Of a stretch of 29,476 bases of DNA, positions 1 to 18,939 are shown one piece after another. Origin of the DNA: Paulinella micropora (lineage: Eukaryota > Cercozoa > Imbricatea > Euglyphida). A program made the translations under genes and the position numbers. The notes beneath the pieces are model-generated. The model searched no databases and had not been told where the DNA came from. It saw only the letters and a program-made list of their open reading frames with translations. Each line of letters opens with the position of its first letter. Position 1 is the stretch's first letter. Location: contig BJOX01000237.1 of assembly GCA_009731375.1 (NCBI GenBank), positions 256,955 through 286,430 on the forward strand. Reading direction: 5' to 3'.

Positions 1-38
<38 letters not shown>

Positions 39-62
39 ACCCCCCCTTCCACCCCCGCCCCC
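1..62. repeat. Poly(C) and C-rich tract at the window edge
   Basis: Thirty-six consecutive C residues are followed by a short C-rich segment broken by AAA, TTCC and A. No gene is visible. Similar but shorter C or G runs recur at 16900-16912, within the 26.1-26.5 kb tandem array and at 28019-28030. A run this long could also be an assembly-edge artefact. Confidence 0.9.
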
Positions 63-107
63 CACCTTCCTCGATAGACTTTATTTTCTCTTTTCTCTGT
101 CTCTTAT

Positions 108-500
<393 letters not shown>

Positions 501-546
501 TGACATAATGTAACATAATATGACATATCTATCCTATCTGTCTGAC

Positions 547-7681
<7,135 letters not shown>

Positions 7682-7689
7682 CTGCTCCG

Positions 7690-7874
7690 ATACATACATA
7701 CATAACGTACATCAATACATGCATGCATACATGCATACATACATGCATACATACATACATACGTCATACATACATACATACATACATACATACACACATA
7801 CATACACACATACATACATACATACATACATATATACATACACATATACATAAATATATACATACATACATACA

Positions 7875-7906
<32 letters not shown>

Positions 7907-8103
7907 CATACATACATACATACATACATAAATACATACATGCATCCATACATACATACATACATACATACATACATGCATGCATGATGCATGCATGCAT
8001 GCGTGCATGCGTGCGTGCATCCATCCATCCATCCATCCATCCATACATCCATCCATACATCCATACATACATACATACATACAAACATACATACATAAAT
8101 ACA

Positions 8104-8134
<31 letters not shown>

Positions 8135-8135
8135 C
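7690..8135. repeat. (CATA)n/(CATC)n/(CATG)n microsatellite
   Basis: About 445 bases of CATA tetramers with TATA, CATG and CATC blocks (CATG/CGTG near 7975-8015, CATC near 8015-8060). A 35-base non-repeat island at 8132-8168 could hold another minus-strand exon (CACGTGGAGGACACCAAG), but its acceptor is unclear. Confidence 0.9.
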
Positions 8136-8194
8136 CTTGGTGTCCTCCACGTGCTTTCTCCGGCCAGCATGTATGTATGTATGTATGTACGTGG

Positions 8195-9491
8195 CTAAAA
8201 AAAAAGGGCCGGATTTTGATTCCTTTTCTCTGTGGGAAGAAGGCCGAGATAGCTGGATTTATTCCATACGCAGACACTACAGCCACATAGAAACGGCATA
8301 TTTTTGTACATATGCTAGGGTTTACATTCCACATCGAGGTAAAGAGAAAGTTACATATTGATGGCAACTTCAAGAATTTATGCACCTCAACATCCTTTTA
8401 ATGGATTTCTGTCTAAGGTGGACGCAGGTAAGGATATATATGTAAGCGCACATACATCTATCCATGAGCTCTCTAATGCAACCTACAAAGGTCCTTATCT
8501 CCCTTGTTTGCGAGGTAAACAACCAACAAAAGTTAGCATTTTTCTGGCTGAGAAAGCCCCAGAATCAATGTCATTTGGTTTTCCCGCGATCTTGTCCAGA
8601 AACACTGCCCTTGATCTTAACTATAATCGTTCAGTACCCATGCCATGCAAGTCAGAGATGTCGTATGCTTATCATGTACATACCAGCGCATTTGCTTGAG
8701 ACAGAAAGATCAAATCTGTCAGGCTACGGGCTGTTTTGGGTAGATCATTTTTGAGTTTGGAGATCTTGGATTTCTGAGTTGGAAAGGGCTGGGGATCTGG
8801 GGGTGACATGGGCCCTTGGACACTCGTAGTAAATCCGGGATATCCCTCGGAAGGGACATCCCGGTGCGTGCCTGCTCGGAAGACATCGAGATTTACGAAC
8901 ATCCCCACTTTGGGGATGTCCAAAAATTTTTTGGAGACTCTCAATTTCTTTCCATTTCTTTTTTTTTCCCTCAAGAAATTCCAAAGCCCCATGCGTATAG
9001 GTGCCTCACATTATCACACGTCTCCTTGACTTTGTGATGTGAAATAACACCAGCTATCTCATTGCTCTTTTCATAGAAAAAAAGAACCGACAAGCACTGT
9101 GTCAAAATTAAAAAAATTAAAGTTTTGTTTTAAACTTTTTTCATCTCGGATTTATCATGGAACAAGAGCTTCAGGCTCGGGGATGCTGCATACTGTGGAA
9201 CATCTCTGGGGCATGCTAGGTCATTTCAACTCAGATCCGTTCCGGAACATCCCTTCGGTAACGACGACCGAAAATGATGGATCCCATCTGCGGACGCCCC
9301 AAAAAAGCTTTCAGGAATTTTTCCTAATTTTTTTTCTCTCTCCCCTTCCTTCGACGCTCAAGCCCCAGACATATAGCTTAGAGAACACTATTTCTACAGG
9401 CATGTGATTTGTGCATATGGAATAAATCCAGCTATCTCAGCCTTCTTCCCAGAGAGAAAGAGATTCAAAATCCGGCCATTTTTTGAGACAC
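8195..9491. mobile_element. 1.3-kb segment with ~80-bp inverted terminal repeats
   Basis: Positions 8195-8272 and the reverse complement of 9412-9491 share long blocks (GGCCGGATTTTGA, GGGAAGAAGG, GAGATAGCTGGATTTATTCC) at an estimated 85% identity. Both arms border TATG repeats on their outer sides. The interior carries no recognised protein. This could be a non-autonomous foldback element, or two copies of one dispersed repeat in opposite orientation. No target-site duplication is visible because the flanks are microsatellites. Confidence 0.5.
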
Positions 9492-9499
9492 CTCTTACG

Positions 9500-9685
9500 T
9501 ATGTGTATGTATGTATGTATGTATGTATGTATGTATGTATGTATATATGTATGTATGTATATATGTATGTATGTATACATGTATGTATGTATGTATGTAT
9601 GTATGTATGTATATATATATATAATATGTATGTATGTATGTATGCATGTATGTATGTATGTATGTATGTATGTATGTATGTATAC
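9500..9685. repeat. (GTAT)n microsatellite
   Basis: TATG tetramers with TATA, ATAC and GCAT variants, starting about 9 bases beyond the right inverted-repeat arm. A short GTCT block follows. Confidence 0.95.
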
Positions 9686-9983
9686 CTTTTGTCTGTCTGT
9701 CTGTATGCTGAGAGCATATTTGCCTAGGCAAGCACAAGAGGGACCTTTTTCCTGCTCCCAGTTTTTGACTTTTTCCCTCCTTTGTCTTTTGTTTTCTTCT
9801 TCTTCGCTTTGCCTCCCTGAGCAAGCATTTTCAAAATCATGCGAAAAAGAAGCATAAAGAGATAAACTATTCTGCAGACAGAGAGACAGCAGACAGACAG
9901 GAAATATAGATAGACATGTAGATAGAGACAGATAGATAGATGGAGCGATTAGTTCATCTTCATCAACGGTCGACTGGCGCTTC

Positions 9984-10107
9984 TCTCTTTCGCTTCTTGT
10001 GCTCTTGCTCTCTCTCCTCTCGATCTCTCTCTTTCTCTTTCTCTTCTTCTCTCTCTCTCTCTCTCTCTTTCTCTTTCTCTTCCTTTTCCTCTTTCTCTCT
10101 CTTCTCA

Positions 10108-10145
<38 letters not shown>

Positions 10146-10639
10146 ATCTCTCTCGATCTCTCTCATCTCTCTTCTATCTATTCTCTCTTTCTCTTTCTCT
10201 TTCCTATTCTATTCTTCCCCCTTTTTTATTTTATTATTATTTTTTTTTACTCTTTCTCTCTAAATATATTATTAAAAACATCTTTCTCTCTCTTTCTCTC
10301 TCTCGATCTCTCTTGATCTTTCTTCTTTCTATCTCCTCTTTCTCCCTCTATATATATTATTAAAAACAAATATACCCTCTCTCTTCTCTCTCGATCTCTC
10401 CCTCTCTCTTCCTCTTTCTCTCTCTCTCTCTCTCTCTCGATCTCTCTAATACGATGGCTAGGAAATTGGTTCCCGCCCGAAAGGCTGTGTTTTGTCCTAA
10501 GATGGAAATCAACACATCCTAGGGATGGCCTCGTAGCACCTTCATTCGCAAGAATCGTCAGNNNNNNNNNNTCTCTCTCTCAATCTCTCTTTTTTTCTCT
10601 TCCTCTTTCTCTCTCTATCTCTCTCTCTCTCTCTTTCTC

Positions 10640-10683
<44 letters not shown>

Positions 10684-10789
10684 CTTTCTCTCTCTCTCTC
10701 TCTCTTTTTTTTCCCCCCCTCTCTCTATCTCTCTCTCTCTTTCTTTCTTTCTCTTCCTCTTTCTCTCGATCTCTCTCTCTCACTCGCTC

Positions 10790-10875
<86 letters not shown>

Positions 10876-11265
10876 CCTCTCTCTCTCTCTCTTCTCTCTC
10901 TCACACACTCGCTCAAACTCTCTCTCTCTCTCTCTTTCTTTCTTTCCGATCTCTCTCTTCCTCTTTCTCTTCCTCTTTTCTTGATCTCTTTCCTCTGTTC
11001 TCTTTCTCTTTTTTGTTTCCTCTTTCTTCTTTCCTCTTTCCTCCTTTCTTTTCCCTCTTTTCTTATCGTTTCTCTCTCCTTTCTTTTCCTTTCTTTTGCT
11101 TCTTTTCCTTGTTTTCCTTCTTATTCTTTTCTTTTCTCTTCTCTTTTCTTCTTTTCTTTTCTTTTCTTTCTTTTCTTTTCTTTCTTTTCTTTTCTTTCTT
11201 TTCTTTTCTTTTCTTTTCGTTTCTTTTCTTTTCCTTTTCTTTTTCTTTTCTTTTCATGATTGTCT
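9984..11265. repeat. 1.2-kb homopyrimidine tract, (CT)n and (CTTT)n
   Basis: Apart from an island at 10448-10561, two short AT-rich breaks near 10225-10280 and 10350-10370, and an N gap, the plus strand is nearly all C and T. It is (CT)n with CGATCT variants first, then TTTTC/TTTCT units from about 11,040. All pyrimidine frames are open (Ser/Leu/Phe) and are not genes. The island at 10448-10561 is unique but shows no splice-bounded exon. Confidence 0.9.
10562..10571. other. Assembly gap (10 N)
   Basis: Ten N characters within the homopyrimidine tract. The true length of the tract is therefore uncertain. Confidence 1.
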
Positions 11266-11338
11266 TTCTTTTTATTGTACGGTTCATCATATATAAATTT
11301 AATTGCCGGCTTTTAGAATGGTCCTTTTCTGTCTGTAC

Positions 11339-11513
11339 CTTTTTCTTTTTCTTCGATTGCAGACTGCTTTGATCCTCCGCAGTAAGGATGTTTGCGTCCC
11401 CCTCGTCAGCATCAAAGTACGCGCTGGAGGGAGCATCCTCGCTTTCTAAGTAAATGAACATGACCAGCACTGTCAAAAAAAGGATGTAATCGAAGGGAAA
11501 GAGCGTAGGTGAT
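11339..11513 (-). CDS. Possible exon of a membrane protein
   Basis: The minus strand is open between an ATCGCAG acceptor and an AAAAAG|GTACAG donor, about 58 codons. It reads FDYILFLTVLVMFIYLESED, a likely membrane helix, followed by an acidic stretch (AYFDADEGDANILTAEDQSS) and a Lys run. I do not recognise the family. It could be an upstream exon of the minus-strand gene at 0.5-7.7 kb, which would need a ~3.7-kb repeat intron, or part of a separate gene facing away from the zinc-finger gene. Confidence 0.35.
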
Positions 11514-11861
11514 CTGCGATCTTAAAAGGTGGCGACTAAAAATTCTGTAATTAATCAACAAGCAACAAACAAAATCAATGTGCAAATGGATTCATATAAT
11601 ATATTCAACTCCTTTGAGTCAAGAAAGGAAGACAAGTCCACAAAAGAGCTTGGAGGAGGTGCTGACCGGCTTCAGAGGCCATGGAGAAAGAAGGAAAGAA
11701 ATGAAGAAATTCACCAGATATCAGTGGTTCGGGGCTGGGCATCCAGAAACATGAAAGTGGCATTATTTTAGGCAATCTGTTTCGCCACAGATTTTTCGTT
11801 GGCGACCCTCCAGCCGCGAGTCGAGGAGTACTTCGAGGCGCTCCTCGTTAATTCAGCGATC

Positions 11862-12727
11862 ATGGGTGGAGGTCACAGTTGTTTGTTTGTCCCATTTCAT
11901 AATCGTCTTGACTGTCTTGTTTGGTGCCATGTCTGCCTCCCGTGCTGAAGTCCGACTTTTTTTCCCTTGTATTTTTGATTTTTGAATCCAATCAAATTCG
12001 AGTTCTGTCTCGAGAGCTTGTTGTTTCCTTGTGGTGACAAGACCTCGAAACATACACCTATCGGAGATATTATTTCAATGTCTCTCCTGCAACTCACACA
12101 ACCTAGCTGATAAGCTCTGATATCAACAGTCAACTCAAATCCACTTACCAAATTCAAGAATGTACGTTTTGATTAGGTAATGGACAGAAGTCGGCGATGG
12201 CAAAAGCCAAAAAGCAAGCCAGGGAGGTTTTCATTTCTTCCTAAGGCTGGAAGTATTATTTCATCCGTGATTCTGGTTGTAGGCCAAAGCCGGAGGGCAG
12301 GCAGGAAAGGGGACACATTCGCAAAAGCAGATATTTTTACAATGCAAAGTCTGCTTCCAGCAGTTCGCAGCCGCCACAACCAAGGTACTTTCGTTAATAA
12401 TTATTACCCTTGATTGATAAGTGTATCTAACAGAAACCAGAGCTGATGACCCACCTAGATAAACACAAGGTCCTCCTTTTCTTCAAGGAAAGAGTAGAGT
12501 AGACAGTGGTGCACTGGCCTGTACAGAATAAGGACGAGCAGGGAGAAGCAGGTTTCAAAAAATCATTTCCAGACTTCGATAAGGTCCAGTGAAATAGCAT
12601 GGCTTGACAGTGGTAGATAGATTCTTCTTCTCCTGGTCAGGTCAAGGCGGAAGCCGCGGAGGCAGCAATCACTAACAAACCCAAGGGTGAGCCGAAGGAG
12701 AAGACAAATTCAGGAAGACGCAAGTAA
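11862..12727 (+). CDS. Small zinc-binding protein, At2g23090/ZNF706-like (5 exons)
   Basis: Exons 11862-11871, 12177-12226, 12301-12384, 12434-12469 and 12641-12727 splice with matching phases into an 88-residue protein. It starts MGGGNGQKSAMAKAKKQARE, the hallmark N-terminus of the small 4F5/SERF-like basic region found in plant At2g23090-type proteins. Residues 35-59 form one zinc finger: C35-K-V-C38, then H55-L-D-K-H59. The tail is Lys/Ala/Glu-rich and ends SGRRK. Introns are 305, 74, 49 and 171 nt, all GT-AG. Family members are small nuclear or cytosolic proteins of poorly defined role, and ZNF706 is linked to gene repression and protein aggregation. Start choice: ATG at 11862 gives the conserved MGGGN. 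The TAA at 12725 overlaps a GTAAGC donor-like site, so a longer spliced tail is possible. Confidence 0.88.
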
Positions 12728-12917
12728 GCGTGTGGCCAGGTGCGTATCTTGTATTGATTATTTCAGTCCTTCAATGAGGAATCTCTCTGCCCCATCTTTG
12801 TGTCTGAAGGAGCGATGACAGGAGCGATGAAAGCACCCGATCCAGTGAAAGCACGCGATCGTCTCGTCACAGCACGTTGAGCCAGCGCGACTCTAGTTTT
12901 ATTTACTTCTTTTCCTC

Positions 12918-12923
12918 ATTAAA
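12918..12923 (+). terminator. Candidate poly(A) signal ATTAAA
   Basis: ATTAAA lies about 190 bases after the zinc-finger gene's stop codon and is followed by a GT-rich stretch (GTGGTTGGTGTGC), the usual arrangement for cleavage and polyadenylation. Confidence 0.4.
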
Positions 12924-13029
12924 GATTCATCCTTGCTTTGCAGTGGTTGGTGTGCTTACGTGTGTTTTCCTTTCGTATCTCACGCTATGCGACGAGAAAA
13001 ATTGTCCATATTAAAATCAATAGTAACAG

Positions 13030-13044
13030 GAAATAATAATAAGG

Positions 13045-13114
<70 letters not shown>

Positions 13115-13273
13115 GAATAATAAGAAGAATAATAAGAATAATAATAAGAATAATAATAAGAATAATAATAAGAATAATAATAAGAATAATAATAAGAATA
13201 ATGATAAGAATAATAATAAGAATAATAATAAGAATAATAATAAGAATAATAATAAGAATAATAATAAGAATAA

Positions 13274-13356
<83 letters not shown>

Positions 13357-13421
13357 TAACGCTAATACTAATAATAATACCAATACTACTACTAATAATA
13401 ATAATATTAATAATAATAATA

Positions 13422-13465
<44 letters not shown>

Positions 13466-13480
13466 TAACAATAAGAATAG
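13030..13480. repeat. (AAT)n and (AATAAG)n arrays
   Basis: Pure AAT at both ends encloses a block of AATAAT-AAG variants. The array directly adjoins the 3' end of a minus-strand SINE copy (13481-13610), so it probably grew from the SINE's (ATT)n tail. The poly-Asn and Leu/Tyr open frames are artefacts. Confidence 0.95.
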
Positions 13481-13610
13481 TGCTTCTCTGTCAATGGCTG
13501 ATGCATTTCTGCACATGCGCCTCCATCGTCTCACCCGTGAGGGGAGTACGAAGAATTGACGATAAGCTCGAATGACACCCCCGCAAGGGCAGTTCCAACA
13601 CTTCCAGACG
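13481..13610 (-). mobile_element. SINE-like element, 5'-truncated copy
   Basis: On the minus strand this matches the 3' half of the element at 21251-21489, from GTCTGGAAG through GACGATGGAGGC and CATGTGCAGAAATGCAT to GAGAAGCAC followed by the ATT tail. It has about a dozen or more differences, so it is older than the two intronic copies. The tRNA-like head is missing. Confidence 0.8.
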
Positions 13611-13615
13611 AATAA

Positions 13616-14600
13616 CAATAAGAATAATAATATTAATAATAATATTAATAATAACAACAACAAGAAGAAGAAGAAGAAGAAGAAGAAGAACAAGAACAAG
13701 AAGAAGAAGAAGAAGAAGAAGAAGAAGAAGAAGAAGAAGAAGAAGAAGAAGAAGAAGAAGAAGAAGAAGAAGAAGAAGAAGAAGAAGAAGAAGAAGAAGA
13801 AGAAGGAGAAGGAGGAGAAGGAGAAGGAGAAGGAGAAGGAAGAAGGAAGAAGGAAGAAGGAAGGAGAAGAAGAAGAAGAAGAAGAAGAAGAAGAAGGAGA
13901 AGGAGAAGTAGGAGAAGTAGGAGAAGGAGGAGAAGGAGAAGTAGGAGAGCGAGGAGAGCGAGGAGAAGTAGGAGAGCGAGGAGAGCGAGGAGAGCGAGGA
14001 GAGCGGGGAGACCGGGGAGAACGGAGAACGGAGAACGGAGAACGAAGAACGGAGAACGAAGAACGAAAGAACGAAAGAACGAAGGAACGAAAGAAAGAAC
14101 GAAAGAAAGAAGAACGAAAGAACGAAGAACGAAAGAACGAAGAACGAAAGAAGGAAGAACGAAAGAAGGAAGAACGAAAGAACGAAGAACGAAAGAACGA
14201 AGAACGAAGAAGGAAGAACGAAGAAGGAAGAAAGAAGGAAGAAAGAAGAAGGAAGAAAGAAGAAGGAAGAAAGAAGAAGGAAGAAAGAAGAAGAACGAAG
14301 AAAGAAGAACGAAGAACGAAGAAAGAAGAACGAAGAAGACGAAGAAGAAGACGAAGAAGAAGACGAAGAAGAAGACGAAGAAGAAGACGAAGAAGAAGAC
14401 GAAGGAGACGACGAAGAAGAAACAAGAAGAAACAAGAAGAAGAAACAAGAAGAAGAAACATGAAGAAGAAACATGAACAAGAAACATGAACAAGAAACAA
14501 GAAGAAGAAGCATGAACAAGAAGAACAAGAAGCAGCAGCAGAAGCAGCAGCAGAAACAGAGGCAGAGGCAGAAAGAAGAAAGAAGAAGAAAGAAGAAAAA
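13616..14600. repeat. ~0.95-kb homopurine tract, (AAG)n with GGAGAAG and GAACGAA variants
   Basis: After short AAT/AAC repeats, the plus strand from about 13,660 is almost pure purine. It has AAG, then GGAGAA, then GAGAGCGAG, then GAACGAAAGAA, then GAAGACGAA units. The changing unit indicates successive local expansions. Lys/Glu/Arg and Phe/Leu/Ser open frames reflect this composition and are not genes. Confidence 0.92.
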
Positions 14601-16560
14601 GTAAGTAGTAGTAATTAGTAGTTAATAGTACGATTCAGTCATCATGATATTTAATAACCGATATTAATAACTGTCCTAACGATATACTATGATAATATTG
14701 AAGACCTGCTGAGGAATACCTCATGCTTAAGTAGGGACTCCGTAATCTCCAGACCAAGGATAACCTACAGACCGGAACGGTAAGTAATGCTAATTTATAT
14801 ACCGGGTGGGCTGGCATAAATTCCCTTCTCCCCCCCGAGCGCGCCGCGCCACACCCCTATCTATGCGCGCACGACGGAAGTCATGCGGAGGCCCCGCGGG
14901 CGGCGATTGTTCATTCAGTGCCCACGGGTGTGACGCCCGGCTATTAATATTACCCCGCAACTTCACTTCTCTAACTAAATTTACACTGTCAGCGTGGTCT
15001 GGTAAACCCATGTTAAACAGTTAATAAATATATAACGATTCTTGAAAGTTTAATAATAATCAAGTTTCGTCTACAAAGTTCGGCACGGTCCAAAATCAGA
15101 TGGCGTCGGAGGCTACTATCCCCGCGCAAATCCACTCACACGTCACTGACTGAAAGTTCAAAAAATATTATATATTAAGAATACCGGTATTAATATCTAT
15201 TCGTCCACTATGTCACGTCGTCCAAAATAAATCAATTTAGAGTCTAAGTACTGATTATTACTGTGTACATTCAAGTGTCTGAAGGAGGAATTATGAAAAA
15301 AATAAAAGGTCATGGATTTTGCTGAAATCACTATAGTTCAAGTCTGCAGGGTGACTCCGAAGGGAATTTATAATAATATTGCAAATTAAATTTTCCTTCA
15401 AAAGTAGCGGAATTGTAGAGAATGATTTTCAAGTAAAGTTTTTGTATAGATAAAGTCTGTTCTGACTGAGAAAACTGCATGTACTATCACAGGAGGATGT
15501 AAATTACTAGTTTGCGACTATGGTAGCGCAGATCCACTTCCGCCTCAGCAGCATCAGATAAATTACGAGTGGGTACTGAAAATGATAAATTATTACAAAC
15601 AAGAAAAATAATGCAGGACGTTGAAAACTATGTATCTGATAATACACACATTGCAAATCAATCAGCATGATGTGTGTGAAGGTGACGGTATGCTTTGATT
15701 GCTATGTGGAGACCGCTGGTATGAAAATCTAGCTGATACTTGCATTTCGTATTATTTTTAGATCGCGAAACTAGACCTAAAGAAAAACTGTAAAAACGCT
15801 ATCAATAAAACAGAGCAGACTTAAATTGTTCGCAACGTAATATGTCTTCAATGACTGCGAAGTTTCAAAACATTTGGATAAGGTTTGGTTATGAAAATAA
15901 ACATTTTCCATCCCTCCAACTTTGTTTGCTGTTTTTTGTGATTCATGGCCGGCCCGCGACGGTAAAGAATGGCAAAGTCTGTGAAATTCTCCTCAAAAAA
16001 GGGTTCGGGGGGTCGAGAGTTTGGCAGTTGTATGTCAAGTCGCTGTCAAGCCCTCGAGTTTGCAAAATGTTGCACAACACATGTTTGGACATGAAGATGG
16101 AAATACTACTTTCTTTTTCTACCTTCTCCACCTTGTTTCCACAAGTTGGGCCAATGTTTATGCTCTTGTTTAGGGCAACACTTTAACAAAACCATTTCGC
16201 AGAAAGGAGCTTGGCCCTCTGGAGCTCCCAGAGGCATCGTTCCAATCTATAGGTCTGACAATGTCATGTGATTTTTGCGGCAATCCATTTATCCAGGTTA
16301 GGCAGAGTTATTGTCACCTTTGTACACGAAGGAAGGCGTATGAGTTTTCTTGTCTTTGCCTGCTTCGTTGCTCTTGTTGTTACAACTCTAATCCACGAAG
16401 AACAAATTGCCATAACATGTGAAAAACAATTGATCTTTCAACAGAAGACGCCAAGAACTGAACACCTTATACACATCACACTCATACATACGTAGTAGAT
16501 ACAACGTTACATAGGTCGTGTTGGAAGGGAAGGAGGCAGTATATTTAAAAATAAATACCA
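14601..16560. other. Unique AT-rich intergenic region
   Basis: No gene is supported over about 2 kb. A GC-rich patch at 14815-14940 (including CGCGCCGCGCC and CCCCGCGGGCGGCG) stands out against AT-rich surroundings and might be a regulatory or element-derived segment. A 114-codon frame at 15842-16186 lacks recognisable motifs and good splice context. Confidence 0.5.
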
Positions 16561-16580
16561 AAATCAGTAGTTAATAGGCA

Positions 16581-16582
<2 letters not shown>

Positions 16583-16615
<33 letters not shown>

Positions 16616-16785
16616 AGGAGAGAGAGAGAGAGAGAGAGAGAGATGTAATATTGACATAACCATGTGGGTAGGTAGATAGGTAGGTAGGGTAGGTAGGGTA
16701 GGTAGGTAGGTAGGTAAGTAGGTAGGTAAGTAGGTAGGGTAGGTAGGCTAGGTAGGGTAGGTAGGACCTAAGGTAGATAGGCAGG

Positions 16786-16826
<41 letters not shown>

Positions 16827-16918
16827 ACCTCCCTCCCTCTCTCCCTCTCTCTCCCTCTCTCTCTCTCTCGCTCTCTCTCTCTCTCTCCCTCCCTCCTCCC
16901 CCCCCCCCCCCCTCTCTG

Positions 16919-16975
<57 letters not shown>

Positions 16976-17000
16976 TCTCGTATGTCTCTCTCTCTCTTTG
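16583..17000. repeat. (CT)n/(GA)n palindrome, (GGTA)n and (CT)n arrays
   Basis: (CT)14 at 16583-16610 is followed six bases later by (GA)13 at 16617-16643, which can form a perfect hairpin. Then come GGTA/GGGTA units to about 16,790 and a CT tract with a poly(C) insert near 16,900. Confidence 0.95.
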
Positions 17001-17019
17001 CTCTCGTATGTATCTGTGT

Positions 17020-17024
17020 ATATG

Positions 17025-17058
<34 letters not shown>

Positions 17059-17610
17059 TGCATGTATGTATGCATGTATGTATGTATGTATGTATGTATG
17101 TATGTGTGCATGTGTGTATGTATACGTACGTACGTACGTATGTATGTATGTATGTATGTATGTATGTATGTATGTATGTGTATGTATGTATGTATGTATG
17201 TATGCATGTATGTATGTATGTATGCATGTATGTATGCATGTATGTATGTATGTATGTATGCATGCATGTATGCATGTATGGATGGATGGATGGATGTAAT
17301 ACTATGCATCTGTGTATGTATATGTACGTACGTATGTATGTATGTATGTATGTATGTATGTATGTATGTATGTGTGTGTATGTATGTATGTACGTATGTA
17401 TGTATGTATGTATCTATGTATCTATGTATGTATGTATGTATGTATGTATGTATGTATGTATGTATGTATGTATCTATGTATCTATGTATCTATGCATGTA
17501 TGCATGTATGTATGTATGTATGTATGTATGTATGTATGTATGTATGTATGTGTGTATGTATGTATGCATGTATGTGTGTGTATGTATGTATGTATGTATG
17601 TATGTATGTC
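17020..17610. repeat. (TATG)n microsatellite with internal block structure
   Basis: TATG tetramers carry ordered variants: GCAT, GTGTGCATGTGT, TACGTACG, GGATGGAT and TCTA. The order of these variants recurs in the array at 18023-18905. Confidence 0.95.
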
Positions 17611-17639
17611 CGTATCTCTCTCTCTCTCTCGTTACCTCC

Positions 17640-18022
17640 CTCCCTCCCTCTAAAAGCAAAATTCGTTAGCTGCTAAGTTATTAATACTAAGAAACTAAGT
17701 TATTTTTACATTAATAATATTCAATGCAGCAAGAAAACCGGCCGGAAGTATAAATTTTAGTTTTGTTTATTTACCTAGATTTATAGCTGATTTTTACTAG
17801 ATTTATATTTATTTACTATACGCATATATCATATTCTATATCCTATCTTCCATCCCCAATATCCCATAGTAACTTAATATCTCATATCACATACACAGTA
17901 GACTATATCTCATACCCCGTACCGGATATCACATCCACCGTCTTCCATCCTCCATCTCTCATCCACCATCCCTCATCCGTCATCTTCCATACCACATACC
18001 CCATACCCCATACCCTATACCC
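17640..18022. other. Unique spacer, then degenerate CATACCCCATA repeats
   Basis: About 170 bases of AT-rich unique sequence are followed by about 200 bases of degenerate CATATC/CCATCC/CATACCC units, ending with four tandem near-copies of ATACCCC. No gene is seen. Confidence 0.6.
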
Positions 18023-18905
18023 CATGTATGTATGTATGGATGGATGGATGTATGGATGGATGTATGGATGGATGTATGCATGTGTGCATGTGTGTATGTA
18101 TATGTACGTATGTACGTATGTATGTATGTATGTATGTATGTATGTATGTGTGTATGTATGTATGTATGTATGTATGTGTGTATGTATGTATGTATGTATG
18201 TATGCATGTATGCATGTATGCATGCATGTATGTATGCATGCATGTATGTATGTATGTATGTATGCATGTATGTATGGATGGATGTATGTATGTGTGCATG
18301 TGTGTATGTGTATGTACGTCGTATGTATGTATGTATGTATGTATGTATGTATGTATGTGTGTGTATGTACTTATGTATGTATGTATGTACGTATGTATAT
18401 ATGTATCTATGTATCTATGTATCTATGTATCTATGTATCTATGTATGTATGTATGTATGTACGTACGTACGTATGTATGTATCTATGTATCTATGTATCT
18501 ATGTATCTGTGTATGTATGTATGTATGTATGTATGTATGTATGTATGTATGTATGTATGTATGTATGTGTGTATGTATGTATGTGTGTATGTATGTATGT
18601 ATGTATGTGTGTGTGTATTTATGTATGTATGCATGTATGTATGTATGTATGGATGTATGTATGGATGGATGTATGCATGTGTGCATGTGTATGTATATGT
18701 ACGTACGTACGTATGTATGTATGTATGTATTTATGTATGTATGTGTGTGTGTATGTATGTATCTATGTATCTATGTATCTATGTATCTATGTATCTATGT
18801 ATTTATGTATCTATGTATGTATGTATGTATGTATGTATGTATGTGTGTGTATGTATGCATGTATGTATGTGTGTGTGTGTATGTATGTATGTATGTATGT
18901 ATGTC
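18023..18905. repeat. (TATG)n array with higher-order repeats
   Basis: Composite blocks recur three times. Each has GGATGGATGTATG, then GTGTGCATGTGT, then a TATATGTACGTA-like motif, then long TATG, then TATC-containing units. The landmark TGTACGT lies near 18100, 18310 and 18700. All three plus frames are open for nearly 900 bases, which is only the tetramer periodicity. Confidence 0.9.
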
Positions 18906-18939
18906 CGTCATGAAATAATGATTTGCTTGTTGCAGGACT

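Noticed and set aside
8358-8699. 113-codon frame inside the inverted-repeat segment
   Set aside because: It has no domain features, and a second overlapping frame is equally open. It is not supported as a gene.
10448-10561. Possible exon in the unique island of the homopyrimidine tract
   Set aside because: Short frames exist on both strands, but the island ends at an N gap and no acceptor/donor pair with phase support was found.
12933-13559. Poly-Asn protein of 208 codons
   Set aside because: It is a translation of AAT repeats plus an antisense SINE fragment.
13572-14489. Lys/Glu/Arg-rich 305-codon frame and its Phe/Ser/Leu antisense frames
   Set aside because: A purine-only strand has almost no stop codons in this unit composition. 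There are no unique coding flanks or splice support.
15842-16186. 114-codon plus-strand frame
   Set aside because: There is no recognisable motif and no splice or poly(A) context. Its length is compatible with chance in unique sequence.
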